From NCBI RefSeq assembly GCF_018304965.1, contig NZ_JAGQED010000018.1:25956-89955 (forward strand): a stretch of DNA of 64,000 bases. Direction: 5' to 3'. Shown here piece after piece: positions 17,693 to 26,395 of the stretch. Source of the stretch: Collimonas antrihumi. GTDB taxonomy: Bacteria > Pseudomonadota > Gammaproteobacteria > Burkholderiales > Burkholderiaceae_D. The position numbers and the translations under genes were made by a program. Below the pieces are notes generated by a model. That model was not told the DNA's origin, did not search any database, and saw nothing but the letters and a program-made list of their open reading frames with translations. Each line of letters begins with the position of its first letter. The stretch's first letter is position 1.

Positions 17693-17762
17693 GTAGGGTG
17701 GGCAAGATTTTTTGCCCACGCGGATTATCAAACATCGACGGCACAAAAACGTGCCCCCCACG
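17693..17762. repeat. Dispersed palindromic repeat, member A (GTAGGGTGGGCA family)
   Basis: GTAGGGTGGGCA at 17693-17704 faces TGCCCACGCGG, with a second inverted part ending near 17762 (ACGTGCCCCCCAC). The ends match the other family members at 28967, 31677, 36570 and 45731. It fills the gap between the dehydratase and gguC genes. Confidence 0.8.
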
Positions 17763-17769
17763 ATTGCAA

Positions 17770-19533
17770 TTAGTGAGAATGTTTAGGCACAGCCGAACCG
17801 CGGCAACCAACCAGGAAATCGAAATCGCAGCCTTCGTCGGCCTGCAAAACCCGGTCGATATACAAGCGCTGGTACCCGCTATGTGCAGTCACGGTTTCCG
17901 CGTTCACTATGGCTCTTGCAGTCTGGCGCTGCGCCATTTCGGCATCGCTGATATCCAGATGCAAACGCCCTGCTTCGCAATCCAGCTCGATCCAGTCGCC
18001 GTCTTGCACAATGCCCAGCGGTCCGCCGGCGGCGGCTTCCGGCGCCACGTGCAGGACCACAGTACCGTAAGCAGTGCCGCTCATGCGGGCATCGGAAATC
18101 CGCACCATGTCTTTGATGCCCTTCGCCAGCAGCTTCGGCGGCAAACCCATGTTGCCAACCTCGGCCATGCCGGGATAGCCTTTCGGTCCGCAATTCTTCA
18201 TCACCAGCACCGAGCTGGCATCGACATCCAGTTCCGGATCGTTGATACGCGTCTTGTAGTGTGCAAAATCTTCGAACACCACCGCCTTGCCGCGATGCTT
18301 CATCAGTTCCGGCGAGGCAGCGGATGGCTTCAGTACCGCACCGCGCGGCGCCAGGTTACCGCGCAAGATGCAAATGCCGCCGTCGGCAATCAATGGCTTG
18401 TCGATGACGCGGATCACTTCATCGTTGTAGATGGGTGCGTCCCGGTTATTCTCCCAAAGCGATTTGCCGTTCACCGTCAGGGCGTCCTTGTGCGGCAACA
18501 ACCCGGCTTCGCCCAGACGGCGCAGCACGCCGGGCAGACCACCGGCGTAGTAAAACTCTTCCATCAGGAAGCGGCCGGACGGCTGCAAATCAACCAACGT
18601 CGGCGTGCCACGCCCAATTGTCGTCCAGTCTTCCAATTCAAGCGGTACGCCGATACGGGCGGCGATCGCCTTCAAATGAATCACAGCATTAGTCGAACCA
18701 CCGATCGCGGCATTGACCCGGATCGCATTTTCGAACGCAGCACGAGTCAGTATTTTCGACAGCCGCAAGTCTTCCCACACCATATCGACAATCCGCATGC
18801 CCGACATGTGCGCCAGCACATAACGGCGCGCATCGACTGCAGGAATCGCGGCATTGTGCGGCAAGGAAGTGCCAAGCGCCTCGGCCATGCAAGCCATGGT
18901 GGAAGCCGTGCCCATGGTGTTGCAGGTGCCGGCCGAGCGCGACATGCCGGATTCCGCCGCCAGGAATTGATGCATGGTGATCTGGCCGCCTTTGACTGCT
19001 TCGCTCAGTTGCCAGACAGCGGTGCCGGAACCCAGATCCTTGCCTTCGTGTTTACCGTTCAGCATCGGGCCGCCGGTGACAACAATCGCCGGGATGTCGC
19101 AGCTGGCCGCGCCCATCAGCAACGCCGGCGTAGTCTTGTCGCAGCCGACCAGCAGCACTACGGCGTCCATCGGATTGCCGCGTATCGATTCTTCTACATC
19201 CATGCTGGCGAGATTACGGGTCAGCATGGCGGTTGGCCGCAGATTCGATTCGCCGTTGGAGAACACCGGGAACTCCACCGGGAATCCGCCCGCTTCATAA
19301 ATGCCGCGTTTGACGTGTTCCGCAATCTTGCGGAAGTGCGCGTTGCATGGTGTCAGTTCAGACCAGGTATTACAGATGCCGATGATCGGCTTGCCCTGGA
19401 ATTCATGATCGGGAATCCCCTGGTTCTTCATCCAGCTGCGGTACATCATGCCGTTCTTGTCGTTGCTGCCAAACCATTCGGCCGAGCGCAGCGGGCGTGT
19501 ATTTTGGAGCGGGCTCTTTTTATCGACAGTCAT
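17770..19533 (-). CDS. IlvD/Edd-family aldonate dehydratase (L-arabinonate/D-xylonate type)
   Basis: A 587-residue dehydratase of the pentonate subgroup. Cysteines at 63, 131 (VGCDKTTPA) and 204 (AGTCNTMG) correspond to the [2Fe-2S] ligands of rhizobial L-arabinonate dehydratase, and Ser485 in DARMSGTAYG corresponds to its catalytic serine. The C-terminus CRGSAVPKHSH is typical of this subgroup. It converts an aldonate to the 2-keto-3-deoxy acid used by GguC. AAGGAAG precedes ATG 19533. Sugar specificity cannot be read from the sequence; L-arabinonate, D-xylonate, D-fuconate and D-galactonate are all possible. Confidence 0.9.
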   Translation of the reverse strand: MTVDKKSPLQNTRPLRSAEWFGSNDKNGMMYRSWMKNQGIPDHEFQGKPIIGICNTWSELTPCNAHFRKIAEHVKRGIYEAGGFPVEFPVFSNGESNLRPTAMLTRNLASMDVEESIRGNPMDAVVLLVGCDKTTPALLMGAASCDIPAIVVTGGPMLNGKHEGKDLGSGTAVWQLSEAVKGGQITMHQFLAAESGMSRSAGTCNTMGTASTMACMAEALGTSLPHNAAIPAVDARRYVLAHMSGMRIVDMVWEDLRLSKILTRAAFENAIRVNAAIGGSTNAVIHLKAIAARIGVPLELEDWTTIGRGTPTLVDLQPSGRFLMEEFYYAGGLPGVLRRLGEAGLLPHKDALTVNGKSLWENNRDAPIYNDEVIRVIDKPLIADGGICILRGNLAPRGAVLKPSAASPELMKHRGKAVVFEDFAHYKTRINDPELDVDASSVLVMKNCGPKGYPGMAEVGNMGLPPKLLAKGIKDMVRISDARMSGTAYGTVVLHVAPEAAAGGPLGIVQDGDWIELDCEAGRLHLDISDAEMAQRQTARAIVNAETVTAHSGYQRLYIDRVLQADEGCDFDFLVGCRGSAVPKHSH

Positions 19534-19656
19534 CTTTGGCTTCCTTTTGAATTTTCAGGACGGCATCTCTCCGCACCGAGGTTGATGCCGCTATAAAATG
19601 AAATCTGGAAAATCGCCAGCTGCGGATCAATCATCCGCAACGGCATTGCAGTTGTT

Positions 19657-20874
19657 CTATTTGTTCTTGTTGTAGACGTCGACAAATACTGCGGCCAGCA
19701 ATACCAGGCCTTTGATTACCTGCTGATAATCGATGCCGATGCCCATGATCGACATGCCATTGTTCATCACGCCCATCACGAAAGCGCCGATCACCGCTCC
19801 CATGACCTTGCCGACGCCGCCGGATGCCGAGGCGCCGCCGATGAAGCAAGCTGCAATGACATCCAATTCAAAGCCGGTTCCGGCTTTTGGCGTGGCTGTA
19901 TTGAGACGGGCTGCAAAAATCAAACCCGCCAGCGCTGCCAGCATGCCCATGTTGATGAAGGTGTAGAACGATACGCGCGAGGTCTTGATGCCGGACAGTT
20001 TGGCAGCCTTCTCGTTACCGCCGACTGCATAGATGCGGCGGCCGATGGTGGTGCGGTTGGCGATAAACGTGTACACCACCATCAGCAGGAACATGATGAT
20101 CAGTACGTTCGGCATGCCCTTATAAGAAGCCAGCAGATAACTGAAGAAGATGATAACCGCGGCAAACACCGCGTTCTTCACGATGAAGAACAGATAAGGC
20201 TCATCCTCCATGCCGTGCCTGGTCTGCTTGTTGCGGGCGCGGACTTTGACGAAAATCATGATGGCGGCGACGACGACGCCTACCAGCAAGGAAGTGATGC
20301 GCACATCGGCGGCGCTGAAGATATCAGGGATGAAGCCCGAGCTCAGCATCTGGAAATCGTCAGGGAACGGCCCTATCGATTGCCCTTGCAGCAGCGCCAG
20401 CGTCAATCCCTTGAACACCAGCATGCCGGCCAGGGTGACGATGAATGAAGGAATCTTGAAAAACGCCACCCAATATCCCTGGGCCGCGCCGATCACGCCC
20501 CCAGCCAGGATGCAAAGGATGCTGGCCAGTACGAAATTCATGTGCAGGTTGACGATCAGCACTGCCGCCAGCGCACCGATGAAACCGACCACCGATCCCA
20601 CCGACAAGTCGATATGGCCAGCCACGATAACCATCAGCATGCCCAGCGCCATGATGACGATGTAGCTGTTCTGCAGCACCAGGTTGGTCAGGTTCAGCGG
20701 CTGCATCAGGGTGCCGTTAGTCATGTACTGGAAAAACGCCATGATCGCGATCAACGACATGAGCATGCCGTATTCGCGCATATTGTTTTTCAGGAAGCCG
20801 CTGTATTCCTTCTTTTCGGCTGCGGGCTGGGGCCGGTTCTCATTGGCTGTCGGCGCTAGAATATCGTGGTTCAT
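19657..20874 (-). CDS. gguB: Multiple-monosaccharide ABC transporter permease GguB/MmsB
   Basis: A 405-residue polytopic permease of the XylH/RbsC class, with about ten membrane helices and the conserved GHIDLSVGSVVGF loop at about 86-98. ANRTTIGRRIYAVGGNEKAAKLSGI near 290-315 is the coupling-helix region that contacts the ATPase. It forms the inner-membrane channel of the sugar importer with GguA and ChvE. The start codon follows GGAG and lies two bases beyond the gguA stop, so the two are tightly coupled. Confidence 0.92.
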   Translation of the reverse strand: MNHDILAPTANENRPQPAAEKKEYSGFLKNNMREYGMLMSLIAIMAFFQYMTNGTLMQPLNLTNLVLQNSYIVIMALGMLMVIVAGHIDLSVGSVVGFIGALAAVLIVNLHMNFVLASILCILAGGVIGAAQGYWVAFFKIPSFIVTLAGMLVFKGLTLALLQGQSIGPFPDDFQMLSSGFIPDIFSAADVRITSLLVGVVVAAIMIFVKVRARNKQTRHGMEDEPYLFFIVKNAVFAAVIIFFSYLLASYKGMPNVLIIMFLLMVVYTFIANRTTIGRRIYAVGGNEKAAKLSGIKTSRVSFYTFINMGMLAALAGLIFAARLNTATPKAGTGFELDVIAACFIGGASASGGVGKVMGAVIGAFVMGVMNNGMSIMGIGIDYQQVIKGLVLLAAVFVDVYNKNK

Positions 20875-20875
20875 T

Positions 20876-22414
20876 TCAGTTGTCTCCGTTCTTCACATTC
20901 CGTACTATTGCGCGCATGATTTTTTCCTGGGATGCTTCTGCCGCCGTCAGTTCGCCGACAAATTTCCCCTCGTTCATGACATAGATACGGTCACACATGC
21001 CCAGCAGCTCCGGCATTTCCGATGAAATCATGATGATGCATTTTCCTTCCCTGGCCAGCTGGTCGATGATGGTATAGATCTCGTACTTGGCGCCGACGTC
21101 GATGCCGCGCGTCGGTTCATCCAGGATCAGCACATCGGGGTTGGAAAACAGCCATTTGCTGAGCACCACTTTTTGCTGGTTGCCGCCGGACAGGTTCAGC
21201 ACTTTCTGGAACACGTTCGAGCAGCGTATCTTCAGCTGGCGCCGGTAATCGGCTGCGACCGAATACTCGCGCCCTTCGTCGATCACGGTCTTGTCGGCTA
21301 CGCCGTCGAGGTTGGCCAGCGTAATATTCTTCTTGATGTCCTGGTCCAGGATCAGGCCGTAGCCTTTCCGGTCTTCGGTGACATAGGCGATGCCGTTGTC
21401 GATGGCTTTTTGCACCGTGCTGACGTCGATCTCCTTGCCGCGCAAAAACACCTTGCCACTGATGCGCTGGCCGTAGGCGCGGCCGAAAATGCTCATCGCC
21501 AGTTCGGTGCGGCCGGCGCCCATCAAACCGGCGATGCCGACGATCTCGCCTTTCCTGACACTGAAATCAACACCCTTGATGACCTGCCGTTCCGGATGTA
21601 TCGGGTGATGCACTTGCCATTGCCTGACTTCGAAAATGATCTCGCCTATGTCCGGGGTGCGCTTGGGGTAGCGGTCCGCCATCTCGCGTCCGACCATATT
21701 CTGGATGATGCGGTCTTCGCTGATCACTTCTTTGTGGCAGTCCAGGGTATCGACCGTGGAACCGTCGCGCAGGATCGTGATCGAATCCGCGACTTTGGAA
21801 ATTTCGTTGAGCTTGTGCGAAATCAGGATAGAGGAAATGCCCTGCGCCTTGAGCTCCAGCAGCAAATCCAGCAAGGCGTCGCTGTCGCTTTCGTTCAGGC
21901 TCGCGGTAGGCTCGTCGAGGATCAGCAGCTTGACCTGTTTCGACAGCGCCTTGGCGATTTCAATCAACTGCTGCTTGCCGACGCCCAGGTTGGTGATCAA
22001 CGTGCTTGGCGATTCTTTCAGGCCGACTTTAGCCAGCAATTCCTTGGTCTTGGCGTACGAAAGTTCCCAATCGATCACGCCGTTCGTTGCTTGCTCGTTG
22101 CCGAGGAAAATATTCTCTGTGATCGACAGCAGCGGCACCAGCGCCAGTTCCTGGTGGATGATGATGATGCCGATTTCTTCGCTGTCGGCGATGCCGTCGA
22201 ACTGCCGCGCCTTCCCTTCGAAATGGATCTCGCCGGTGTAGGAGCCGTGCGGATAAACTCCGCTCAGCACTTTCATCAAGGTGGATTTTCCGGCGCCGTT
22301 TTCGCCGACCACGGCGTGGATTTCGCCGTTACGGACCGCCAGATTGACATTGTCTAATGCTTTAACTCCCGGGAATGTCTTCCCGATCCCGCGCATTTCC
22401 AGGATGGTTTCCAT
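20876..22414 (-). CDS. gguA: Sugar ABC transporter ATP-binding protein GguA/MmsA
   Basis: A 512-residue tandem ATPase of the XylG/RbsA type. The first half has Walker [10 protein letters not shown] (about 37-45) and Walker [12 protein letters not shown]. The second half has a degenerate Walker A region ([10 protein letters not shown]), signature LSGGNQQKV and Walker [13 protein letters not shown]. This asymmetry is normal for the class. It powers import of monosaccharides bound by ChvE. GAGGTAA precedes the ATG. Confidence 0.93.
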   Translation of the reverse strand: METILEMRGIGKTFPGVKALDNVNLAVRNGEIHAVVGENGAGKSTLMKVLSGVYPHGSYTGEIHFEGKARQFDGIADSEEIGIIIIHQELALVPLLSITENIFLGNEQATNGVIDWELSYAKTKELLAKVGLKESPSTLITNLGVGKQQLIEIAKALSKQVKLLILDEPTASLNESDSDALLDLLLELKAQGISSILISHKLNEISKVADSITILRDGSTVDTLDCHKEVISEDRIIQNMVGREMADRYPKRTPDIGEIIFEVRQWQVHHPIHPERQVIKGVDFSVRKGEIVGIAGLMGAGRTELAMSIFGRAYGQRISGKVFLRGKEIDVSTVQKAIDNGIAYVTEDRKGYGLILDQDIKKNITLANLDGVADKTVIDEGREYSVAADYRRQLKIRCSNVFQKVLNLSGGNQQKVVLSKWLFSNPDVLILDEPTRGIDVGAKYEIYTIIDQLAREGKCIIMISSEMPELLGMCDRIYVMNEGKFVGELTAAEASQEKIMRAIVRNVKNGDN

Positions 22415-22567
22415 CTGTTGTTACCTCGCTTACCTCAAACCTTCGCCAGCGCCTGACTCCGAGACCTCGCAATGCACTCATGCACATTGCAAGGTCCGGC
22501 CAAACAAGACTCTTTATCGCTACCTAGCAATACGTATCACACCATATTGCTACGCCCTGGCCGATGC
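22415..22567. other. chvE-gguA intergenic region
   Basis: A 153-bp gap in an otherwise tight operon. It contains an imperfect inverted repeat (GCAATGCAC near 22470 against GTGCATTGC-like sequence on the other strand, read as CACATTGC near 22491). Such a stem would favour higher levels of the binding protein than of the membrane genes, a common arrangement. No T-tract follows. Confidence 0.3.
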
Positions 22568-23632
22568 TTATTTGATCTGCGTTTCGGTGTAATAGCCGCT
22601 GCCGACCAGCACTGGCTTCCAGTTGGCGACATCGACGCTGACTGGTTTCAGCAGGTAGGAAGGCACCACCTTGACGCCGTTGTTATAAGTCTTGGTATCG
22701 TTGATGGCAGGTGCTTTGCCGCTCAGCATGGCGTCGACCATGCCGACCGTCACCTTGGCCAGTTCACGCGTGTCCTTGAACACGGTCTGGCGCTGCTCGC
22801 CGCGCACGATGGATTTCACTGAGGGGACTTCGGCGTCCTGGCCGGTCACCACTGGCATCGGCGACTTAGGCGTGCCGTAGCCTACCCCTTTGAGCGACGA
22901 CAGGATACCGATGCTGATGCCGTCATACGGCGACAGCACTGCATCCACATGGGCGTTGCCGTAGTAGGCGCTGAGCAGGTTATCCATGCGCGCCTGGGCT
23001 ACCGCGCCATCCCAGCGCAAGGTCGAGACCTTGTCCATGCCAGTCTGTTTGCTGCGCACCACCAGCTTGCCTTTATCGATATACGGCTGCAGTACCGACA
23101 TCGCGCCGTTGTAGAAGAAGAAGGCGTTGTTATCGTCAGCCGAACCGCCGAACAGTTCGATATTGAACGGACCCTTGCCGCCCTTCAGGTCCAGCGCTTT
23201 TTCGATATAGCTGGCTTGCAGGACACCGACCTGGAAGTTGTCGAAAGTAGCGTAGTAATCGACGTTCCTGGAGCCACGGATCAGGCGGTCGTAGGCAATG
23301 ACCTTGACGCCTTTGTCGGCGGCTTTTTGCAGGGCGTTGGATAATGTCGTGCCGTCAATCGCGGCGATCACCAGCACCTTGACGCCTTTGGTGATCATGT
23401 TTTCGATCTGCGCCAACTGATTCGGGATGTCATCTTCGGCATACTGCAGATCGGTCTTGTAACCTTTTTCCTTGAATACCTTGACCATGTTGTCGCCGTC
23501 GGCGATCCAGCGCGCGGATGATTTAGTCGGCATCGAAATACCGATCGGGCCCTTCTCTTGCGCACCAGCCTGGGACACCAGGCCGAACACGCCAATCATC
23601 AATCCAACAATCGTCGATTTAATCATTTTCAC
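22568..23632 (-). CDS. chvE: Periplasmic sugar-binding protein ChvE
   Basis: A 354-residue periplasmic binding protein with signal peptide 1-24 (cut after SQAGA). [55 protein letters not shown] and [20 protein letters not shown] are signatures of ChvE/MmsE proteins, which bind arabinose, galactose, glucose, xylose and similar aldoses. The start is GTG 23632, with AAGGAG seven bases upstream. It is the first gene of the seven-gene leftward operon, so its upstream region (23633-24096) should hold the operon promoter. Confidence 0.94.
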   Translation of the reverse strand: MKMIKSTIVGLMIGVFGLVSQAGAQEKGPIGISMPTKSSARWIADGDNMVKVFKEKGYKTDLQYAEDDIPNQLAQIENMITKGVKVLVIAAIDGTTLSNALQKAADKGVKVIAYDRLIRGSRNVDYYATFDNFQVGVLQASYIEKALDLKGGKGPFNIELFGGSADDNNAFFFYNGAMSVLQPYIDKGKLVVRSKQTGMDKVSTLRWDGAVAQARMDNLLSAYYGNAHVDAVLSPYDGISIGILSSLKGVGYGTPKSPMPVVTGQDAEVPSVKSIVRGEQRQTVFKDTRELAKVTVGMVDAMLSGKAPAINDTKTYNNGVKVVPSYLLKPVSVDVANWKPVLVGSGYYTETQIK

Positions 23633-23707
23633 AGCTTGTCTCCTTAGTTATTTTGATCTTGCGTCAGAACATTGTGAGGCGCTTGCTTTAGCTATCCGAT
23701 TAACTAA

Positions 23708-23756
23708 CTACTTAATAACTACTTAATAACTACTTAATAACTACTTAATAACTACT
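23708..23756. repeat. 11-bp tandem repeat CTACTTAATAA, four copies plus a partial
   Basis: Identical units CTACTTAATAA at 23708-23718, 23719-23729, 23730-23740 and 23741-23751, then CTACT. The array ends 76 bp upstream of the chvE start. Perfect identity between units implies recent expansion, and eleven bases is close to one helical turn. Copy number could tune the operon promoter. Confidence 0.9.
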
Positions 23757-23912
23757 AATCATGTGGCCCGTTGCAGGATGGCTGGCGACTGCAGACTACC
23801 GGTATTGCAAAAATATATTGCAGTCATGCAACCATCAATATGGACCTTTCCCGCTGAATCTCCTCGTCATCTTACGAACATCATTGATATCAAACAAATG
23901 AATTTTTTCGTG

Positions 23913-23940
23913 ATTTCGATATCTTTTTCAATATCGAAAT
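23913..23940. promoter_or_regulatory. ATTTCGATAT/ATATCGAAAT dyad, candidate operator
   Basis: Perfect 10-bp arms (23913-23922 and 23931-23940) around an 8-base spacer CTTTTTCA. A related half-site sequence TTGATATCCATTTCGATATC lies at 24053-24072, and TTGATATC also occurs near 23885. Repetition of the same GATATC-centred word upstream of chvE suggests regulator binding. The regulator is unknown. Confidence 0.5.
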
Positions 23941-24052
23941 GGTGAAGGGAAAAATTCTGTGAAAGGCTTTCAGCCATCAATCACAAGAGAATAAATACCG
24001 AAGCCAGTGTAAAAACACTTGGCAAGTCTTACTAATCACTTTTTTATCACGA

Positions 24053-24072
24053 TTGATATCCATTTCGATATC
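24053..24072. promoter_or_regulatory. Second GATATC-centred site upstream of chvE
   Basis: TTGATATC and TTTCGATATC stand in close tandem here and reuse the words of the 23913 dyad. It lies between the end of the yeiE-like gene and the chvE promoter region. Assignment as an operator is inference. Confidence 0.35.
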
Positions 24073-24096
24073 AGTCGTATTCGGACGGACTGCTGT

Positions 24097-24987
24097 TCAA
24101 GACCAACTGCGGCAGTAAGCCAGAAACTGCATCAGCCGCAGCGACAGGATTTTGTGTTTGCTGTGGATCAGGTAGAAGTGCCTGTGCAGGCGCGGCAACG
24201 ATGTTCTCAACTCAACCAGCCTTCCGCTTTGCAGGAAATCCGCCACCACCGCATGCGACAGGCAACTGACGCCAAGACCGGCGGCAGTGGCGTGTTTAAT
24301 GGCTTCCGAATTGCCGAATTCATAGCTTTGCCGTAAATAATGCAGATGCGGCAACAAGACTTGCTCGACCGCTTCACGCGTGCCCGAGCCCGGTTCGCGC
24401 AGCAGCCATTCAGCCTCGCGCAACTGCGCCACGCCGACTTTCTTTTCGCCGCCGGCCAAAGGATGCTGCGGCGAGGCGACAATCAGCAACTCATCGACCA
24501 TCCATGGCTCAACTTGCAGGTCCGCAGCATGGGTGGGGCCTTCGATCAGGCCGACATCGACTTCAAAATTAACCACCGCGGCGACGATGTCAGCCGTGTT
24601 GGCAATCGTCACTCGCACTTGCAGCTCACTGTGCTGCTGGCGGTAGGCGGCGATCATCGATGGCAGCAGATAACTGCCGATCGTGGTGCTGGAGCCGATT
24701 TGCAAGCCTCCGCCCTGCGCCATGTCCGGCGTCAGGAACTGCTGTTCTATGGTCTTGGCGGCATCCACCACCTGCCCCGCCTGCGGCAATAAGAGGCGGC
24801 CGTTATCGTTGAGGATCAGGCGCTTGCCGACGCGGTCGAATAAACGGCAATCCAGCAGGTTCTCAAGCTCGTTCAAGGCGGCGCTGGTGGCCGATTGCGA
24901 GAGCGCGACTTGTTCGGCAGCCGCGGTCGTGCTGCCGGAATGGGCGACAGCAAGGAATATCTGTAATTGTCTGATGGTGAGACGCAT
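24097..24987 (-). CDS. yeiE: LysR-family regulator, YeiE-like
   Basis: A 296-residue LysR protein. The start is ATG 24987 (MRLTIRQLQIFLAVAHSGST); the frame stays open upstream but adds nothing conserved. The HTH region with STTAAAEQVALSQSATSAALNELE and LFDRVGKRL closely follows YeiE of enterobacteria, which controls the divergent yeiH and sulfite-related genes. The effector domain runs from about 90. The yeiH-like gene starts 188 bp away on the opposite strand, the usual arrangement for a LysR regulator and its target. Confidence 0.85.
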   Translation of the reverse strand: MRLTIRQLQIFLAVAHSGSTTAAAEQVALSQSATSAALNELENLLDCRLFDRVGKRLILNDNGRLLLPQAGQVVDAAKTIEQQFLTPDMAQGGGLQIGSSTTIGSYLLPSMIAAYRQQHSELQVRVTIANTADIVAAVVNFEVDVGLIEGPTHAADLQVEPWMVDELLIVASPQHPLAGGEKKVGVAQLREAEWLLREPGSGTREAVEQVLLPHLHYLRQSYEFGNSEAIKHATAAGLGVSCLSHAVVADFLQSGRLVELRTSLPRLHRHFYLIHSKHKILSLRLMQFLAYCRSWS

Positions 24988-25175
24988 CGTGGACCGGCCT
25001 CCGTATAGGGTAGCAACAACAAACAACAGCGAAAATTTCTGCGGGCGGAAACGCCCTCGAAACCTACCTGCATAATAGGTTGATTATACAAAATTAATCC
25101 GTTTTTCTTTTAGATCCCAAGTCGTTATAGTGACTTCCATAGCGGCATCGCGCCACATCACAATTGGAAGTCTTT

Positions 25176-26300
25176 GTGAATACCTCGACACTAACAACCA
25201 CAACAACTGCAGTTCGTCCCTCCCCAGCCCGGTCCCCACGGCTGGCCGGATTGGCCTTGAGCGCATTGATTGCCGCGGCAGCGATTGCGGCCGCCAGGAC
25301 AGACTGGCTGCAAGCGCACGGTTTCAGCGCGTTGACGCTCGCCATCGTGATCGGCATGCTGGCCGGTAACCTCGGTTATCGGCGGATCGCCCCTTCCTGT
25401 GCGCCCGGCGTCAATTTCTCCAAACAAAACCTGCTTCGGCTGGGGATAATCTTGTACGGCTTCCGGCTGACATTCCAGGATATCGGCCACGTCGGACTGA
25501 GCGGCGTATTAATCGATGCCCTGGTCTTGAGCTCCACCTTTGGCATTGCGCTGCTGGTCGGCACGCGCGTATTCAAGCTGGATCGCGAGACCGCCATGCT
25601 GATTGGTGCCGGCAGCTCGATCTGCGGCGCTGCTGCAGTGATGGCTACCGAACCGGTGCTGCGGGCACAGCCGGCGCAAGTTACAGTAGCGGTGGCGACC
25701 GTAGTGGTATTCGGTTCGCTGGCGATATTTCTTTATCCGCTGCTGTACCACCTCAATCTGCACTGGCACTTTCTGGCGGCCTCGCCGCTGGCCTTTGGCA
25801 TCTATACCGGATCCACCGTGCATGAAGTTGCGCAAGTGGTGGCGGCAGCCCGCGCCATCAGCGCCGATGCAGCCAATACCGCAGTGATTGCCAAGATGGT
25901 GAGGGTGATGATGCTGGCGCCGTTCCTGATGCTTCTCTCCGCCTATGTCGCGAAGAAAGCCGCGAAGAAAACGGCCGGCACCAGGCAAGAGCATGAGAAA
26001 TCGGACAGCACTGCCAAGCCCGGCGCCGGCGGCCTGGCCATTCCATGGTTTGCGTTTGGTTTTGTCGCCGTGGTGGCGTTCAATTCGATGAACCTGTTGC
26101 CGGGCCCGCTGGTGTCGCACATCAACGATGCCGACAACGTGTTGCTGGCAATGGCGATGGCCGCGCTAGGAATATCCACCCATTTCTCTTCGCTGCGTAC
26201 TGCGGGAATCAAACCATTGATGTTTGCGGCAGTATTGTTCGGCTGGCTGATCGTCGGCGGCGCCTTGATCAATACGCTGGTGTTGCGCTTGTTCGCCTGA
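25176..26300 (+). CDS. yeiH: YeiH/UPF0324 family putative sulfate exporter
   Basis: A 374-residue membrane protein with about ten helices. The GTG start at 25176 is preferred because GGAAG lies five bases upstream; TTG 25164 is in frame but worse placed. Conserved UPF0324 runs are LRLGIILYGFRLTFQDI, GAGSSICGAAAVMA and GSTVHEVAQVVAAAR. A hydrophilic Lys-rich cytoplasmic loop lies around 270-300. The family is annotated as putative sulfate exporter by homology; the substrate is not proven. It is divergent from yeiE. Confidence 0.85.
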   Translation: MNTSTLTTTTTAVRPSPARSPRLAGLALSALIAAAAIAAARTDWLQAHGFSALTLAIVIGMLAGNLGYRRIAPSCAPGVNFSKQNLLRLGIILYGFRLTFQDIGHVGLSGVLIDALVLSSTFGIALLVGTRVFKLDRETAMLIGAGSSICGAAAVMATEPVLRAQPAQVTVAVATVVVFGSLAIFLYPLLYHLNLHWHFLAASPLAFGIYTGSTVHEVAQVVAAARAISADAANTAVIAKMVRVMMLAPFLMLLSAYVAKKAAKKTAGTRQEHEKSDSTAKPGAGGLAIPWFAFGFVAVVAFNSMNLLPGPLVSHINDADNVLLAMAMAALGISTHFSSLRTAGIKPLMFAAVLFGWLIVGGALINTLVLRLFA

Positions 26301-26303
26301 AAG

Positions 26304-26355
26304 CAGTCACCGGCTTAGTGACTGACGGGGCGGGGAAACACGGTCCCCCGCCCGT
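26304..26355. terminator. Two stacked hairpins between convergent yeiH and porin genes
   Basis: CAGTCAC (26304-26310) pairs with GTGACTG (26318-26324). The next stem is ACGGGGCGGGG (26325-26335) against CCCCGCCCGT (26346-26355) with a single bulge. The position between two convergent stops suits a bidirectional terminator. Only a short T-containing tract follows, so the mechanism is uncertain. Confidence 0.5.
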
Positions 26356-26395
26356 ATTACTACTTGTCGTTACTACTGACCAGCTTTTACTGCAA

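Larger units (their letters stand above)
23633..24096. promoter_or_regulatory. Promoter/control region of the chvE sugar operon
   Basis: A 464-bp gene-free stretch between the chvE start and the stop of the yeiE-like gene, both on the - strand. It is AT-rich and holds an 11-bp tandem repeat (23708-23756), a perfect 10-bp-arm dyad (23913-23940) and a further ATTTCGATAT copy near 24062. No convincing coding frame was found. Exact -35/-10 elements could not be assigned. Confidence 0.55.

Noticed and set aside
17599..19596. Open frame of about 665 codons on the + strand opposite the aldonate dehydratase gene
   Set aside because: Rich in His, Arg and Gln with no recognisable domain; the - strand gene has all cluster and catalytic residues.
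21173..22357. Long + strand frame opposite gguA
   Set aside because: Shadow of the tandem ABC ATPase; composition biased to Val/Asp/Gln with no motif.
23708..23756. Possible CRISPR array
   Set aside because: Units are 11 bp and directly adjacent with no spacers, and no cas gene is in the window; it is a plain tandem repeat.
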